Under the pieces are notes generated by a model, which ran no database searches, was not told the origin of the DNA, and saw nothing but the letters and a program-made list of their open reading frames with translations. Both the position numbers and the translations under genes were made by a program. 22,706 nucleotides of DNA from a virus, in IMG/VR virus record IMGVR_UViG_3300006616_000060, positions 1 through 22,706 of that record. One strand, 5' to 3'. Below, piece after piece: positions 7,406 to 14,105 of the stretch. Position 1 is the first letter of the stretch, and each line of letters starts with the position of its first letter.

Positions 7406-7914
7406 AGAGTAACTTTGATAAGTGTCTAGCGATGCTACTTGAACACGAAGGGGGCTATGTAAATGACCCTATGGATAATGGTGGCATGACAAACCTCGGT
7501 GTGACCAAACGTGTCTATGACGACTGGATAGGCCGTGAGTCTACTGAGCAAGAGATGCGTGATCTTACGCCTGATGATGTTGCTCCTATCTACCGCAAGA
7601 ACTACGCCGACCCTATTCGCTTTGATGACCTTCCATCGGGCTTGGATTGGGCGGTTCTGGACTGGTGTGTGAATTCTGGAAAAAGTAGACCATCTAAAGC
7701 AGTACAACGAGCAGTTGGTGCTACTCAAGATGGAGCCATAGGTAATCAGACCCTTGGACTGATAGCTGAGAAAGAACCTAAGTTTATTATAGACTACGTC
7801 TACACAGTCAGACAGGCATTCTATGAGAGCCTAGATGACTACAAGCACTTCGGTAGAGGATGGAGTAGAAGAAACACTGAGACACTTCATCAGGCTATGG
7901 AAATGGCAGGATAA
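7402..7914 (+). CDS. Endolysin, glycoside hydrolase family 108 muramidase
   Basis: This 170-aa enzyme is predicted to cleave the glycan strand of peptidoglycan. The N-terminal GH108 domain shows the family motif LLEHEGGYVNDPMDNGGMT followed by NLGVTK; the Glu of HEGGY (residue 16) is the expected catalytic acid. The C-terminal part (PSKAVQRAVGATQDGAIGNQ) matches the peptidoglycan-binding domain usually paired with GH108. There is no signal peptide, so export must depend on the holin encoded immediately upstream. The length is normal for the family. It is the last gene of the rightward block and is followed by the terminator at 7930-7974. Confidence 0.92.
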   Translation: MKSNFDKCLAMLLEHEGGYVNDPMDNGGMTNLGVTKRVYDDWIGRESTEQEMRDLTPDDVAPIYRKNYADPIRFDDLPSGLDWAVLDWCVNSGKSRPSKAVQRAVGATQDGAIGNQTLGLIAEKEPKFIIDYVYTVRQAFYESLDDYKHFGRGWSRRNTETLHQAMEMAG

Positions 7915-7929
7915 TACATTATAATGACC

Positions 7930-7974
7930 AAAAAACACAGATCGTCCTACATAAGACAGCGATCTGTGTTTTTT
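7930..7974. terminator. Bidirectional intrinsic terminator between convergent gene blocks
   Basis: Perfect 15-bp inverted repeat: AAAAAACACAGATCG (7930-7944) and CGATCTGTGTTTTTT (7960-7974), with a 15-nt loop. Because the arms begin and end in six A/T bases, the hairpin ends in a U-tract on both strands. It follows the endolysin stop by 15 bases on the + strand and lies ~110 bases beyond the last - strand gene, so it can stop both the lysis transcript and the replication transcript. Confidence 0.93.
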
Positions 7975-8020
7975 GTATCATATAGAAACAAATTCTAATA
8001 GGTGAATGTGTCTACGCTAT

Positions 8021-8049
8021 TTGACATGTATACCAGAATAGTGCATATT
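8021..8049 (+). promoter_or_regulatory. Candidate sigma70-type promoter pointing antisense to the replication block
   Basis: TTGACA at 8021-8026 is a perfect -35 box, followed by a 17-bp spacer and CATATT (8044-8049), a 4/6 match to the -10 consensus. A start near 8056 is expected. The promoter points rightwards, into the antisense strand of three small - strand genes, and no + strand gene follows. It is a sequence match only. Confidence 0.35.
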
Positions 8050-8055
8050 ACCTGC

Positions 8056-8069
8056 GTTACTTCGGTAAC
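8056..8069 (+). other. Hairpin with UUCG tetraloop at the expected 5' end of an antisense RNA
   Basis: GTTAC (8056-8060), loop TTCG, GTAAC (8065-8069). The C-UUCG-G arrangement is the exceptionally stable RNA tetraloop when read on the + strand. It lies where transcription from the 8021-8049 promoter candidate would begin. The rest of the 7975-8084 interval shows no gene, tRNA or further structure that I can support. Confidence 0.4.
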
Positions 8070-8084
8070 AACGGAGAGCAGTAG

Positions 8085-8345
8085 CTAGACATCCTTGAGA
8101 TGACTTCCCTGCTCTCCACCCACCTCAGTTATATAAACACCATCATGGGCATCTAAAGAGGCTAATAAGTCCAATAGCTGTTTGTAGTTTATGGCTATTA
8201 GTTGGAACTCTCCTAGTTCATCAGCGAACTGACGTACAAACACTGTGCCGTTGTCTTCTAGGTACATCTCTACATCTTCAAACCTGCCATCCGCATCTAC
8301 TGAAACAACTTTGGTATAGTTTGACTCTATTTCGACTGTGAACAT
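8085..8345 (-). CDS. Small acidic protein of unknown function
   Basis: This 86-aa protein is acidic (VSVDADGRFEDVEMYLEDNG) with alternating hydrophobic residues suggesting a small alpha/beta fold, and has no signal or membrane segment. It is the last gene of the leftward replication block. Its start lies 19 bases inside the end of the zinc-ribbon gene at 8327-8521, so translation may be coupled; a G-rich stretch (GGGG) sits ~13 bases upstream. I do not recognise the family. Position downstream of the RNR gene would place it in nucleotide metabolism or host takeover, by context only. Confidence 0.6.
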   Translation of the reverse strand: MFTVEIESNYTKVVSVDADGRFEDVEMYLEDNGTVFVRQFADELGEFQLIAINYKQLLDLLASLDAHDGVYITEVGGEQGSHLKDV

Positions 8346-8521
8346 GAGAAATACTTATCCCCCTGCTCTATCGGAATTTCTATTGTCATCCTTCGTAAAC
8401 CACACTGAGGGCACTGTCGTTGCCTTCTTTTGGATGGATAGCCATATTTGAAGTGGGGTATTGTTTCAATTACTTTAGTCTTAACCATACACTTTGGACA
8501 ATGCGTTACACTATCTTTCAT
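8327..8521 (-). CDS. 64-aa zinc-ribbon protein resembling the N-terminal domain of NrdR
   Basis: The protein begins MKDSVTHCPKCMVKTKVIET and continues to SKRRQRQCPQCGLRRMTIE. The pattern CPxC, three residues, T-K-V-I-(E/D), then a cluster of Arg, CxxC and xxRxxTxE follows the zinc ribbon of NrdR, the bacterial repressor of ribonucleotide reductase genes (E. coli NrdR, from memory: HCPFC...TKVID...RRRRQCxxCxxRFTTFE). The ATP-cone domain that lets NrdR sense dATP/ATP is absent. The gene lies two genes downstream of a ribonucleotide reductase gene in the same operon. The ATG at 8521 was preferred to an in-frame start at 8620 because the longer form would overlap the upstream gene extensively. 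Alternatives are an Ogr/Delta-like zinc finger (which has CxxC then CxxxxC, so a poorer fit) or a generic zinc ribbon. Confidence 0.7.
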   Translation of the reverse strand: MKDSVTHCPKCMVKTKVIETIPHFKYGYPSKRRQRQCPQCGLRRMTIEIPIEQGDKYFSCSQSK

Positions 8522-8717
8522 CACTGCTCTCTTTCTTTGCCCAAGGTCTCTGGGCGTTTTTTCTACCGCCATTAGAGCCGCTGACCTGACGTGCTCTATG
8601 CCAATCCCAGTTGTCCCCAAATGCGTAACTATTAATTTTAAATGTTTGTCTCATTCTTTTGTTTTCAGCATCTGCCACAGATTTGTGCTGTATCAACAGC
8701 AGTTCTTCTCTGTTCAT
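8511..8717 (-). CDS. Small basic protein of unknown function
   Basis: This 68-aa soluble protein begins MNREELLLIQHKSVADAENK and has a Trp-rich middle (NSYAFGDNWDWHRARQ) and a basic C-terminus (GGRKNAQRPWAKKES). The charge could suit nucleic-acid binding, but no known motif was recognised. The start is well supported by GGAGAGGTGA directly upstream of the ATG. Its stop overlaps the start of the zinc-ribbon gene by 11 bases. It is the first gene after the terminator at 8752-8791, so its expression depends on readthrough or on a promoter in 8718-8799. Confidence 0.6.
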   Translation of the reverse strand: MNREELLLIQHKSVADAENKRMRQTFKINSYAFGDNWDWHRARQVSGSNGGRKNAQRPWAKKESSDER

Positions 8718-8751
8718 TCACCTCTCCAATTTATATTATTTTTAGATGTCA

Positions 8752-8791
8752 AAAGCCCAACTACTAGATAACTTTTTGCTAGTTGGGCTTT
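8752..8791. terminator. Hairpin terminator after the ribonucleotide reductase gene
   Basis: Perfect 12-bp inverted repeat AAAGCCCAACTA (8752-8763) and TAGTTGGGCTTT (8780-8791), 16-nt loop. Read on the - strand it follows the RNR stop by 8 bases and ends in only four U, so it may be leaky. Read on the + strand it ends CTTTCGTTTTC and could stop an antisense transcript. The 10-bp sequence TTTAGATGTC occurs on both sides (8741-8750 and 8799-8808). Confidence 0.8.
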
Positions 8792-8799
8792 CGTTTTCT

Positions 8800-10767
8800 T
8801 TAGATGTCTACAATCTCACAAGTTCCGCCAACACATGCTAAAGTTTGTGAACCTTTAGTTGTGTCCTCAGTCTCATAATCAGACAATCGAGACCAATCAA
8901 TTTTACTAGGCATTGCGAAGAATGCGGCCTCATACTGTTCTTCATTGATGTCCTGATAGGGTGCTTGAGCATACGTGTGATCAAACCTTGGTAAAAAGCT
9001 GACACCAGACATCTCGTCGAAATACTGGTAGACAAACGCACCTACCTCTGCCCATTCGTCATCACCTACTGATACAGTTACTGATGGCTTATGATCTGTG
9101 TAGTGACGCTGGTACGTTAGCCACATCTCCAGCTGTTCTATCGCTGACATATCGTGACGTGTGACTGAGCCTTCTGGTGACTTCATAGGGAAACTGAAGA
9201 CAGTCGTAGTGTTTGGCTTCATGACACAAGGTTCTGATGGTATTCCTTGGTCTGCAAGGAAGTGTGTCAGTGGGTCTTTGTTATCTCCACGGACTGTTCG
9301 GATGTAATAATCAGAGTGTCTCGCATGAATACCAGAACTTGATGATGTCAGCTGTGAGACAGTTCCACTTGGTTTGACCGCAGTAATAGAAGCTGACCTG
9401 TTGATACCAAGTTCATCGGCAAAGTAGTCGTTAGTCTCTCTAGCAACATTACGCCATGTATCTAGCCTATCTTCAAGTCCATCTTCTCTACCATTAGTCA
9501 ATGTGCAGTCCATGATGCCTGTCATTGATACACCTAACAGTGCCTCTTCCTCAGTGTTGGTTGTCCAACAATCACGTAAGTAAGGGAAGTGAGTTAAGGT
9601 CGCTTGGATAGTACCTAAGATAGTCGCAAGTCGTATCTTGTTTGATATGTCAGCTTCAGTATCTGTAGACCTAATGATGGCTTCTGTCAGATTACAGAAT
9701 TGACCACCAGTTCCAACGACACCTCTTGTCTTAGTTTCACCAGTCTCAGGGTCTTCATATTCCTCAAGGCGACTGCCTCGAAGCACGATTTCCGAACATG
9801 GGTTAGTCCCAAATTCCCAGTTGCTGTCTCTATAGCCATCGTATTGGGCTTTAGTTCTAGCCGCCTGTCGATTGAAGATACCACGCTCACCAGAACCAGA
9901 GGCCGCTAATGACGCCCATTCGTTCATGAAGTCTACACCGCTGGGCTTACTTTCGAAAGCCACTGAGTTGTTAGCAAGAGCATGGTGTGGATTGTCGATG
10001 TACCACTCGCCAGACTTAGCTGTACGCATTTCGTCATCCGATAGATCACTTAGGCTGATCATCGCTGAACGTCGCACTCCGCCGACCACCACTATGGAGC
10101 CTATCATGCACATGATGCTGTGGACATCCAAAGGCGACAGCTTACTACCCTGCTTTTTCTTGAAGGTGTCTATTGTATGATCAAACAGTTCAACCAATGG
10201 TTCAGCACCAGATGCCCTACCACCAAATGTTGCTAAACGTGCACCAGCTGGCCTTACATTAGATACATCCCAAGTCGGTATGTTGCCGTGGTTGTATAGC
10301 TCTTCAATGAGTTCTCTATACGCCTTCGCCCAGCCTTCTTTGCTATCTTCTACAACAATCCTGTAATCACCAGCTGTTAGCGTGGGTACGTCTGGTAAGC
10401 TATCTACATACTTCTTTTCGACAGAGAAGCCGACACCAGTGCCACACAGTAGAATAAAGAGAACTTCGTCAAAGCACCTCATGTGATCTATCGGTGTATA
10501 GGAGCAATTATATCCAGCTGTATTGTCTCTCGATAATGCTTTACCAGCTGTCATCAATGACCTCATAGAAGGCATCACTTCTAGGTTTAATATTGCTTGC
10601 TCAATCTCATTGGCAATCTCACGGCTCACACGGGATTTAACCACGTTGTCCATGTAACGCGAGACAGTCTCAGTCCAGCTCTCACGTCTTCCTTCATCTT
10701 CTAGCCATCTGGCATAGCGGCTGGTGTGTATGAAGGCTTGGTAATCTGTAGGCAATAGGTTGTTCAT
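8800..10767 (-). CDS. nrdJ: Adenosylcobalamin-dependent (class II) ribonucleotide reductase
   Basis: This 655-aa enzyme reduces ribonucleotides to deoxyribonucleotides using vitamin B12 coenzyme, feeding phage DNA synthesis. The length and motifs match the monomeric class II type. The finger-loop motif TNPCSEI (residues 321-327) carries the thiyl-radical Cys324 with Asn322 and Glu326. The redox-pair cysteines appear to be Cys88 (GYNCSY) and Cys358 (QFCNL), and the shuttle pair is at the C-terminus, Cys645 and Cys650 (ACVGGTC). The SSGIHARHSDYYIRTVR segment at 478-493 is also typical. All key residues are intact, so the enzyme should be active. Class II RNR genes are known in several marine podovirus groups. 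It overlaps the upstream DUF3310 gene by ATGA and is followed by the terminator at 8752-8791. Dependence on host B12 is implied. Confidence 0.96.
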   Translation of the reverse strand: MNNLLPTDYQAFIHTSRYARWLEDEGRRESWTETVSRYMDNVVKSRVSREIANEIEQAILNLEVMPSMRSLMTAGKALSRDNTAGYNCSYTPIDHMRCFDEVLFILLCGTGVGFSVEKKYVDSLPDVPTLTAGDYRIVVEDSKEGWAKAYRELIEELYNHGNIPTWDVSNVRPAGARLATFGGRASGAEPLVELFDHTIDTFKKKQGSKLSPLDVHSIMCMIGSIVVVGGVRRSAMISLSDLSDDEMRTAKSGEWYIDNPHHALANNSVAFESKPSGVDFMNEWASLAASGSGERGIFNRQAARTKAQYDGYRDSNWEFGTNPCSEIVLRGSRLEEYEDPETGETKTRGVVGTGGQFCNLTEAIIRSTDTEADISNKIRLATILGTIQATLTHFPYLRDCWTTNTEEEALLGVSMTGIMDCTLTNGREDGLEDRLDTWRNVARETNDYFADELGINRSASITAVKPSGTVSQLTSSSSGIHARHSDYYIRTVRGDNKDPLTHFLADQGIPSEPCVMKPNTTTVFSFPMKSPEGSVTRHDMSAIEQLEMWLTYQRHYTDHKPSVTVSVGDDEWAEVGAFVYQYFDEMSGVSFLPRFDHTYAQAPYQDINEEQYEAAFFAMPSKIDWSRLSDYETEDTTKGSQTLACVGGTCEIVDI

Positions 10768-11021
10768 AGTGTTTCTTCTTTTTCTTCAATGAGTTCAATA
10801 AGTCGATCCAAGTACCAACGGCACTTCTTGAGGTCTTCGACGGGTTTTTTCTTGTAAGGCCAACGCCACAGGTACTTGAAAGCATTCTGCCAGAGGTAAG
10901 CATTGTGACCCCATACTAGAGAGCCATCAGCCATCGCTTGCATTGCGTCGATGCATTCGATTGATCCTGTGTTGTAGTGAGGTGGTTTGTTTACAGCTTC
11001 GTCTATCTTGTCGGCTTCCAT
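10764..11021 (-). CDS. DUF3310-family protein (related to T7 gp1.7 nucleotide kinase)
   Basis: This 85-aa protein carries the DUF3310 signature: VNKPPHYNTGSIECIDAMQA near the N-terminus, NAFKYLWRW in the middle and EDLKKCRWYLDRLIELIEE at the C-terminus. T7 gp1.7, a nucleotide kinase, contains this domain, and the RNR gene next to it supports a role in nucleotide supply. However, this copy is little more than the bare domain, so kinase activity is uncertain. It overlaps the exonuclease gene upstream by 19 bases and RNR downstream by ATGA. The start is supported by GAGG about eight bases upstream. Confidence 0.85.
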   Translation of the reverse strand: MEADKIDEAVNKPPHYNTGSIECIDAMQAMADGSLVWGHNAYLWQNAFKYLWRWPYKKKPVEDLKKCRWYLDRLIELIEEKEETL

Positions 11022-11770
11022 AGTATGACCTCACCTTTCTCGTTGTCCCAGTCCTGACAGCGCAAAATGCGTGCCATTCGTGCTTGTGTCAGCGCATAGT
11101 CCGCTGATAGTTTTTCTTTTTGATATTGTTTGACGACAGCATCCCAAGTCGGGTGGTTTCCCAGTATCTTTTCAGCTGTCTTGATGCCCACTTTAGGACA
11201 CCCACCATAACCATCTGTCATGTCACCCATCAGTGCTTGGATAAGGAAGTTCCTGTTGGCTTCCATAACACTTATGACCAGACGTTCATTGTCGTTTGGC
11301 CTGTAGAGTTTACAAGGGATGGTCTTCATGTCTTTGTCATCAGACACAATGATTGCTTCGGTGTTTGGTAGAGAAGCCATGATGCCCATGACATCGTCAG
11401 CTTCTAAGCAGTCCACCATAATGCTATCGTATTCTTCCATAGCCCACGCAACTAGGGCTTTATATCCTACAGGCTTACGGACTTTCTTACGTCCACCTTT
11501 GTAAGTCTCCAGTACGTCTTTACGGAAGTTATTCTGGCCTGATATGGTCACAATCACATCTTCTACAACCAGCTCTTTTTTGAACGCATCAACTGTCGAT
11601 ACAAAAAGTTTTTTAGCTGCTTTTAAATCTGTAGAAAGTGACCATACGTCATCACCCCAGTCTATCTCATGTTCGACAGCAATAGCTGATCTAAAGAGAT
11701 ACAAGTCACCATCAATGAGTAATGTGGGGCGCGTAAATGACTTGTTTAAGAGTTCTTGAGATTTCATCAT
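11003..11770 (-). CDS. 5'-3' exonuclease, T7 gp6-like (FEN/PIN fold)
   Basis: This protein of about 255 aa is predicted to degrade DNA 5'-3', for primer removal and host DNA breakdown during replication. It shows the acidic metal-binding motifs of the family in order: LLIDGDLYLF, LEADDVMG, IIVSDDKDM, GDMTDGYGG, and then the helix-3-turn-helix PKVGIKTAEKIL that grips DNA. The ATG at 11770 (or the adjacent one at 11767) was chosen because AGGA lies 5 (or 8) bases upstream; an ATG at 11785 lacks that signal. The gene start overlaps the preceding small gene by about 59 bases. It sits after the DNA polymerase, as gp6 does in T7. Confidence 0.93.
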   Translation of the reverse strand: MMKSQELLNKSFTRPTLLIDGDLYLFRSAIAVEHEIDWGDDVWSLSTDLKAAKKLFVSTVDAFKKELVVEDVIVTISGQNNFRKDVLETYKGGRKKVRKPVGYKALVAWAMEEYDSIMVDCLEADDVMGIMASLPNTEAIIVSDDKDMKTIPCKLYRPNDNERLVISVMEANRNFLIQALMGDMTDGYGGCPKVGIKTAEKILGNHPTWDAVVKQYQKEKLSADYALTQARMARILRCQDWDNEKGEVILWKPTR

Positions 11771-12089
11771 GTATATCCTGTCCATCTAGGGTTACGAACC
11801 AACGATTACCCCAGCTATCTTCATCTAATTGATTTGTTATGAAGCCCTCACTTGCCGCTATGGCAACGTGAAGTGCTCCTACTCTTGCGAAGTCTGATTT
11901 GACTGTGAATGGCTTACGCCACGCACGATCAATGATTATAAAGAGAAGTAATAAGTTCTCTAAGTAATCGTTCTTCTCAGTGAGTGTCAGCCCAAGTTCT
12001 TCCCACGGAATATTCTGCTTCAGTGGCAATGTTAAGTCCGAGAGCAACGCCAGCTTCTTGTGCCATTGCTCCAGCGATATTTCCGACAT
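11712..12089 (-). CDS. Conserved small protein overlapping the DNA polymerase 3' end
   Basis: This 125-aa protein has a hydrophobic helix (YLENLLLLFIIIDRAW), the motif KPFTVKSDFARVGALHVAIA and SEGFITNQ, ending with an WGNRWFVTLDG strand. A 'FTxKSDFAR...VAxxASxGLIT' protein is a recurring small gene of marine T7-like phages, probably DNA-binding by its winged-helix look, but with no known role. Its first 113 bases lie inside the polymerase gene in another frame. That start is supported by AAGGAGA nine bases before the ATG at 12089. The conserved part begins only after the overlap, so a later non-ATG start is conceivable. Confidence 0.75.
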   Translation of the reverse strand: MSEISLEQWHKKLALLSDLTLPLKQNIPWEELGLTLTEKNDYLENLLLLFIIIDRAWRKPFTVKSDFARVGALHVAIAASEGFITNQLDEDSWGNRWFVTLDGQDIHDEISRTLKQVIYAPHITH

Positions 12090-13746
12090 CTTCGGCTATC
12101 TCCTTTGTCTTACAGGCGATCTGCATTTCGTCATGAATCCAGCCCATGATGAATACTTTGTCGCCATACTTTTCTTTGATTTTGTAGTAGGTCATCATGA
12201 CCCACTGTTTTGCTACGATTGCGCCAGCTGACTGTAATAATTGCGAGAGGCAACGATGCTCCGACCTGACCCTTAGTTTGCGCCCATCGAGTGCCTTGAT
12301 GTGACCTCTCTTAGCCGCTGTCTTTAGGTTTCTTTTTAAGGTAGCAAACGCTGGGACAGCTTTGTCGTAGTTGTCCTTTAGTTGCTTACCCTTTTTTGCA
12401 CCGCCGCCAGCAATAGCACCTATTAGCCTATCACCCCCACCATAAAGGGTGGCGTAAACCCATGTTTTTGCTAGGTTTCTAGTAGCTAAACCAGCCGCAT
12501 GTTGGTTATAGGTGTGAATGTCACCCTCAAGTATCTGCTTAGAATACTCGCCGCCATCATAAGGGTGAAGGTAGGAAGCTAATAGGCGTAACTCGATACC
12601 CGAAAGATCAGTTCCGCAGATTACCCAGCCCCTTGGTGCTGTAAACAACTCACGGCACTCTTTGCCATAAGGTGAGCCAGAACTTGGGACTTGCTGTAGG
12701 TTTGGTGATGTGGCTGTAGCGCGACCCGAAACACAGTTGTTGCTGTTTAATCGGTGTCGTAGTCTTCCATCAGGACTTACCTTCTTTAGCCATGCCCCTG
12801 CCCCTTCAGCCAACATGCCAATCCTCTTCTGTATTAAGAAAAACTCAGCAAGTCTCTTAGCCTCTGGATACGGAAGGTTAGCCAAGATAGTCTCGTCGAT
12901 CTTAGCCTGACCATTCGGTGTGAACTCTTTGGGTCGCCACTTGTACTTATCGACTAAGCACTTCTGAATGTGGACGCGAGAAGCTGGGTTAAAGTATATT
13001 GTCTTAGACTTAACAAACAGCTCACCCTTCACATAGCCACGGGTCTTATTGTTGACTTTAGGATAGAAGTCTTCGGTTACTTCCCAAGGTGGAAACAGTT
13101 CCTTTAAGTCTTCCTCAATGACATGACGTTTCTGTGCAAGTTCAGCATACAGTTCACCAGCTTTCTTCTCATCGAAAGTCCATCCATTGTTTCCAATCTC
13201 ACGGCATATTGAAGCCATACGATGCTCAAGGTCGATAGACTTCTTACTGGGCTCCGTCTTCATTAGCTTCTTGTAAAGAGTGTCAGTCACCTGAGTGTCT
13301 TGAACACAGTATGACATCATCTCTTCACTGTAGGCTTCCCAGCCGCCATCATAGTCATCTTTGAAGTCACCAAGGCGAAGACCCCAAGCCTTTAGGCTAT
13401 GGCTTCCCCAGAGTTTCTTAGGAAACTTAGAGACACTGAAGTTGCGTTCAGCATCCTCATTAAAAAGGTCGCCATGTATCAAGCGAGAAAGAACTAAGGT
13501 GTCAGTTACCTTGGCCTTAGTTGTCCAGTTAGGATAGACAATCTGTATCGCTGGGATGTCGTAGTCGATAATGTTGTGACCTATGATCTCATCAGCATTG
13601 GCTAGTAGCTCAAGTGCGTCCTCGATCTGGTCTGGGTTAAAGGTTCGTATCTCGCCAGTGTCTAGCTCACGGCAGACAATGCACCAGATAGTATGGATGG
13701 TATCTAAGAGGCCGTTGCTCTCTAAGTCAAAGCCCCACCGACTCAT
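11977..13746 (-). CDS. Family A DNA polymerase with 3'-5' exonuclease (T7 gp5-like)
   Basis: This 589-aa protein is the replicative polymerase. The exonuclease domain occupies the first ~165 residues: Asp7 and Glu9 (FDLES), Asp63 (IIDYDIP) and Tyr146/Asp150 (YCVQD) are all present, so proofreading should be intact. The polymerase domain shows motif A with Asp380 (GTDLSGIELRLLASYL), motif B with Arg423, Lys427 and Tyr431 (RNLAKTWVYATLYGGG) and motif C His538-Asp539-Glu540 (GWIHDEMQ). Tyr431 aligns with T7 Tyr526 and E. coli Pol I Phe762. It is shorter than T7 gp5 (704 aa), so a full T7-style thioredoxin-binding insert seems unlikely. The start overlaps the MazG-like gene by ATGA; the 3' end overlaps the next gene by 113 bases. 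Confidence 0.97.
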   Translation of the reverse strand: MSRWGFDLESNGLLDTIHTIWCIVCRELDTGEIRTFNPDQIEDALELLANADEIIGHNIIDYDIPAIQIVYPNWTTKAKVTDTLVLSRLIHGDLFNEDAERNFSVSKFPKKLWGSHSLKAWGLRLGDFKDDYDGGWEAYSEEMMSYCVQDTQVTDTLYKKLMKTEPSKKSIDLEHRMASICREIGNNGWTFDEKKAGELYAELAQKRHVIEEDLKELFPPWEVTEDFYPKVNNKTRGYVKGELFVKSKTIYFNPASRVHIQKCLVDKYKWRPKEFTPNGQAKIDETILANLPYPEAKRLAEFFLIQKRIGMLAEGAGAWLKKVSPDGRLRHRLNSNNCVSGRATATSPNLQQVPSSGSPYGKECRELFTAPRGWVICGTDLSGIELRLLASYLHPYDGGEYSKQILEGDIHTYNQHAAGLATRNLAKTWVYATLYGGGDRLIGAIAGGGAKKGKQLKDNYDKAVPAFATLKRNLKTAAKRGHIKALDGRKLRVRSEHRCLSQLLQSAGAIVAKQWVMMTYYKIKEKYGDKVFIMGWIHDEMQIACKTKEIAEDVGNIAGAMAQEAGVALGLNIATEAEYSVGRTWADTH

Positions 13747-14105
13747 CGCTTGTCACCCGAACCCTTGATAACGCCACGTATCTTTCGAGACTGTAGCTTT
13801 TCATGGTTCATGGCGGCTACCTCATTCATGGTAATGCCTAAGTCTTTAGATAAAGCCGCGATGTACCAAAGCACATCTCCTAACTCGTCGCATATCTCAG
13901 CTTTCTTTTGCGCTGGGATTGTATCAATGCCATCAAAAGTAATGTCCATGTCTCTGATGAGTTTCTTGATTTTACCAAGGACTTCACCAGCTTCATTTGC
14001 CAGACCTAAAGCTGGGTAGATGACCTTCCATTTGTAGATCATTGTAGACGCCGCATCTGCTTGATATTCATTCATTGTGTATTCATGGATGCCTGTAGTT
14101 TTCAT
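13743..14105 (-). CDS. MazG-like nucleotide pyrophosphohydrolase
   Basis: This 120-aa all-alpha protein has the metal-binding motif of the MazG/all-alpha NTP pyrophosphatase superfamily: Glu38 and Glu41 in ANEAGE, and Glu74 and Asp77 in CDELGDVLWY. Enzymes of this family hydrolyse (d)NTPs to (d)NMPs; phage versions have been proposed to adjust nucleotide pools or alarmone levels, but substrate cannot be told from sequence. It lies between the winged-helix gene and the polymerase with ATGA overlaps on both sides, so it is tightly co-expressed with replication. The start is supported by GGGGAG about nine bases upstream. Confidence 0.9.
   Translation of the reverse strand: MKTTGIHEYTMNEYQADAASTMIYKWKVIYPALGLANEAGEVLGKIKKLIRDMDITFDGIDTIPAQKKAEICDELGDVLWYIAALSKDLGITMNEVAAMNHEKLQSRKIRGVIKGSGDKR

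Noticed and set aside
7975-8084. tRNA gene or attP in the convergent gap
   Set aside because: No cloverleaf or T-loop sequence can be built; only the promoter-like motif and a UUCG hairpin are present.
8448-8771. 107-codon + strand ORF opposite the small - strand genes
   Set aside because: It lies antisense to three better-supported overlapping genes, has no RBS, and runs through the terminator hairpin; its composition is that of a shadow.
11120-11759. Several + strand ORFs opposite the exonuclease gene (also 9700-10180, 12710-12910, 13583-14019, 15301-15835)
   Set aside because: They are antisense shadows of strongly supported replication genes, with no RBS or recognisable product.
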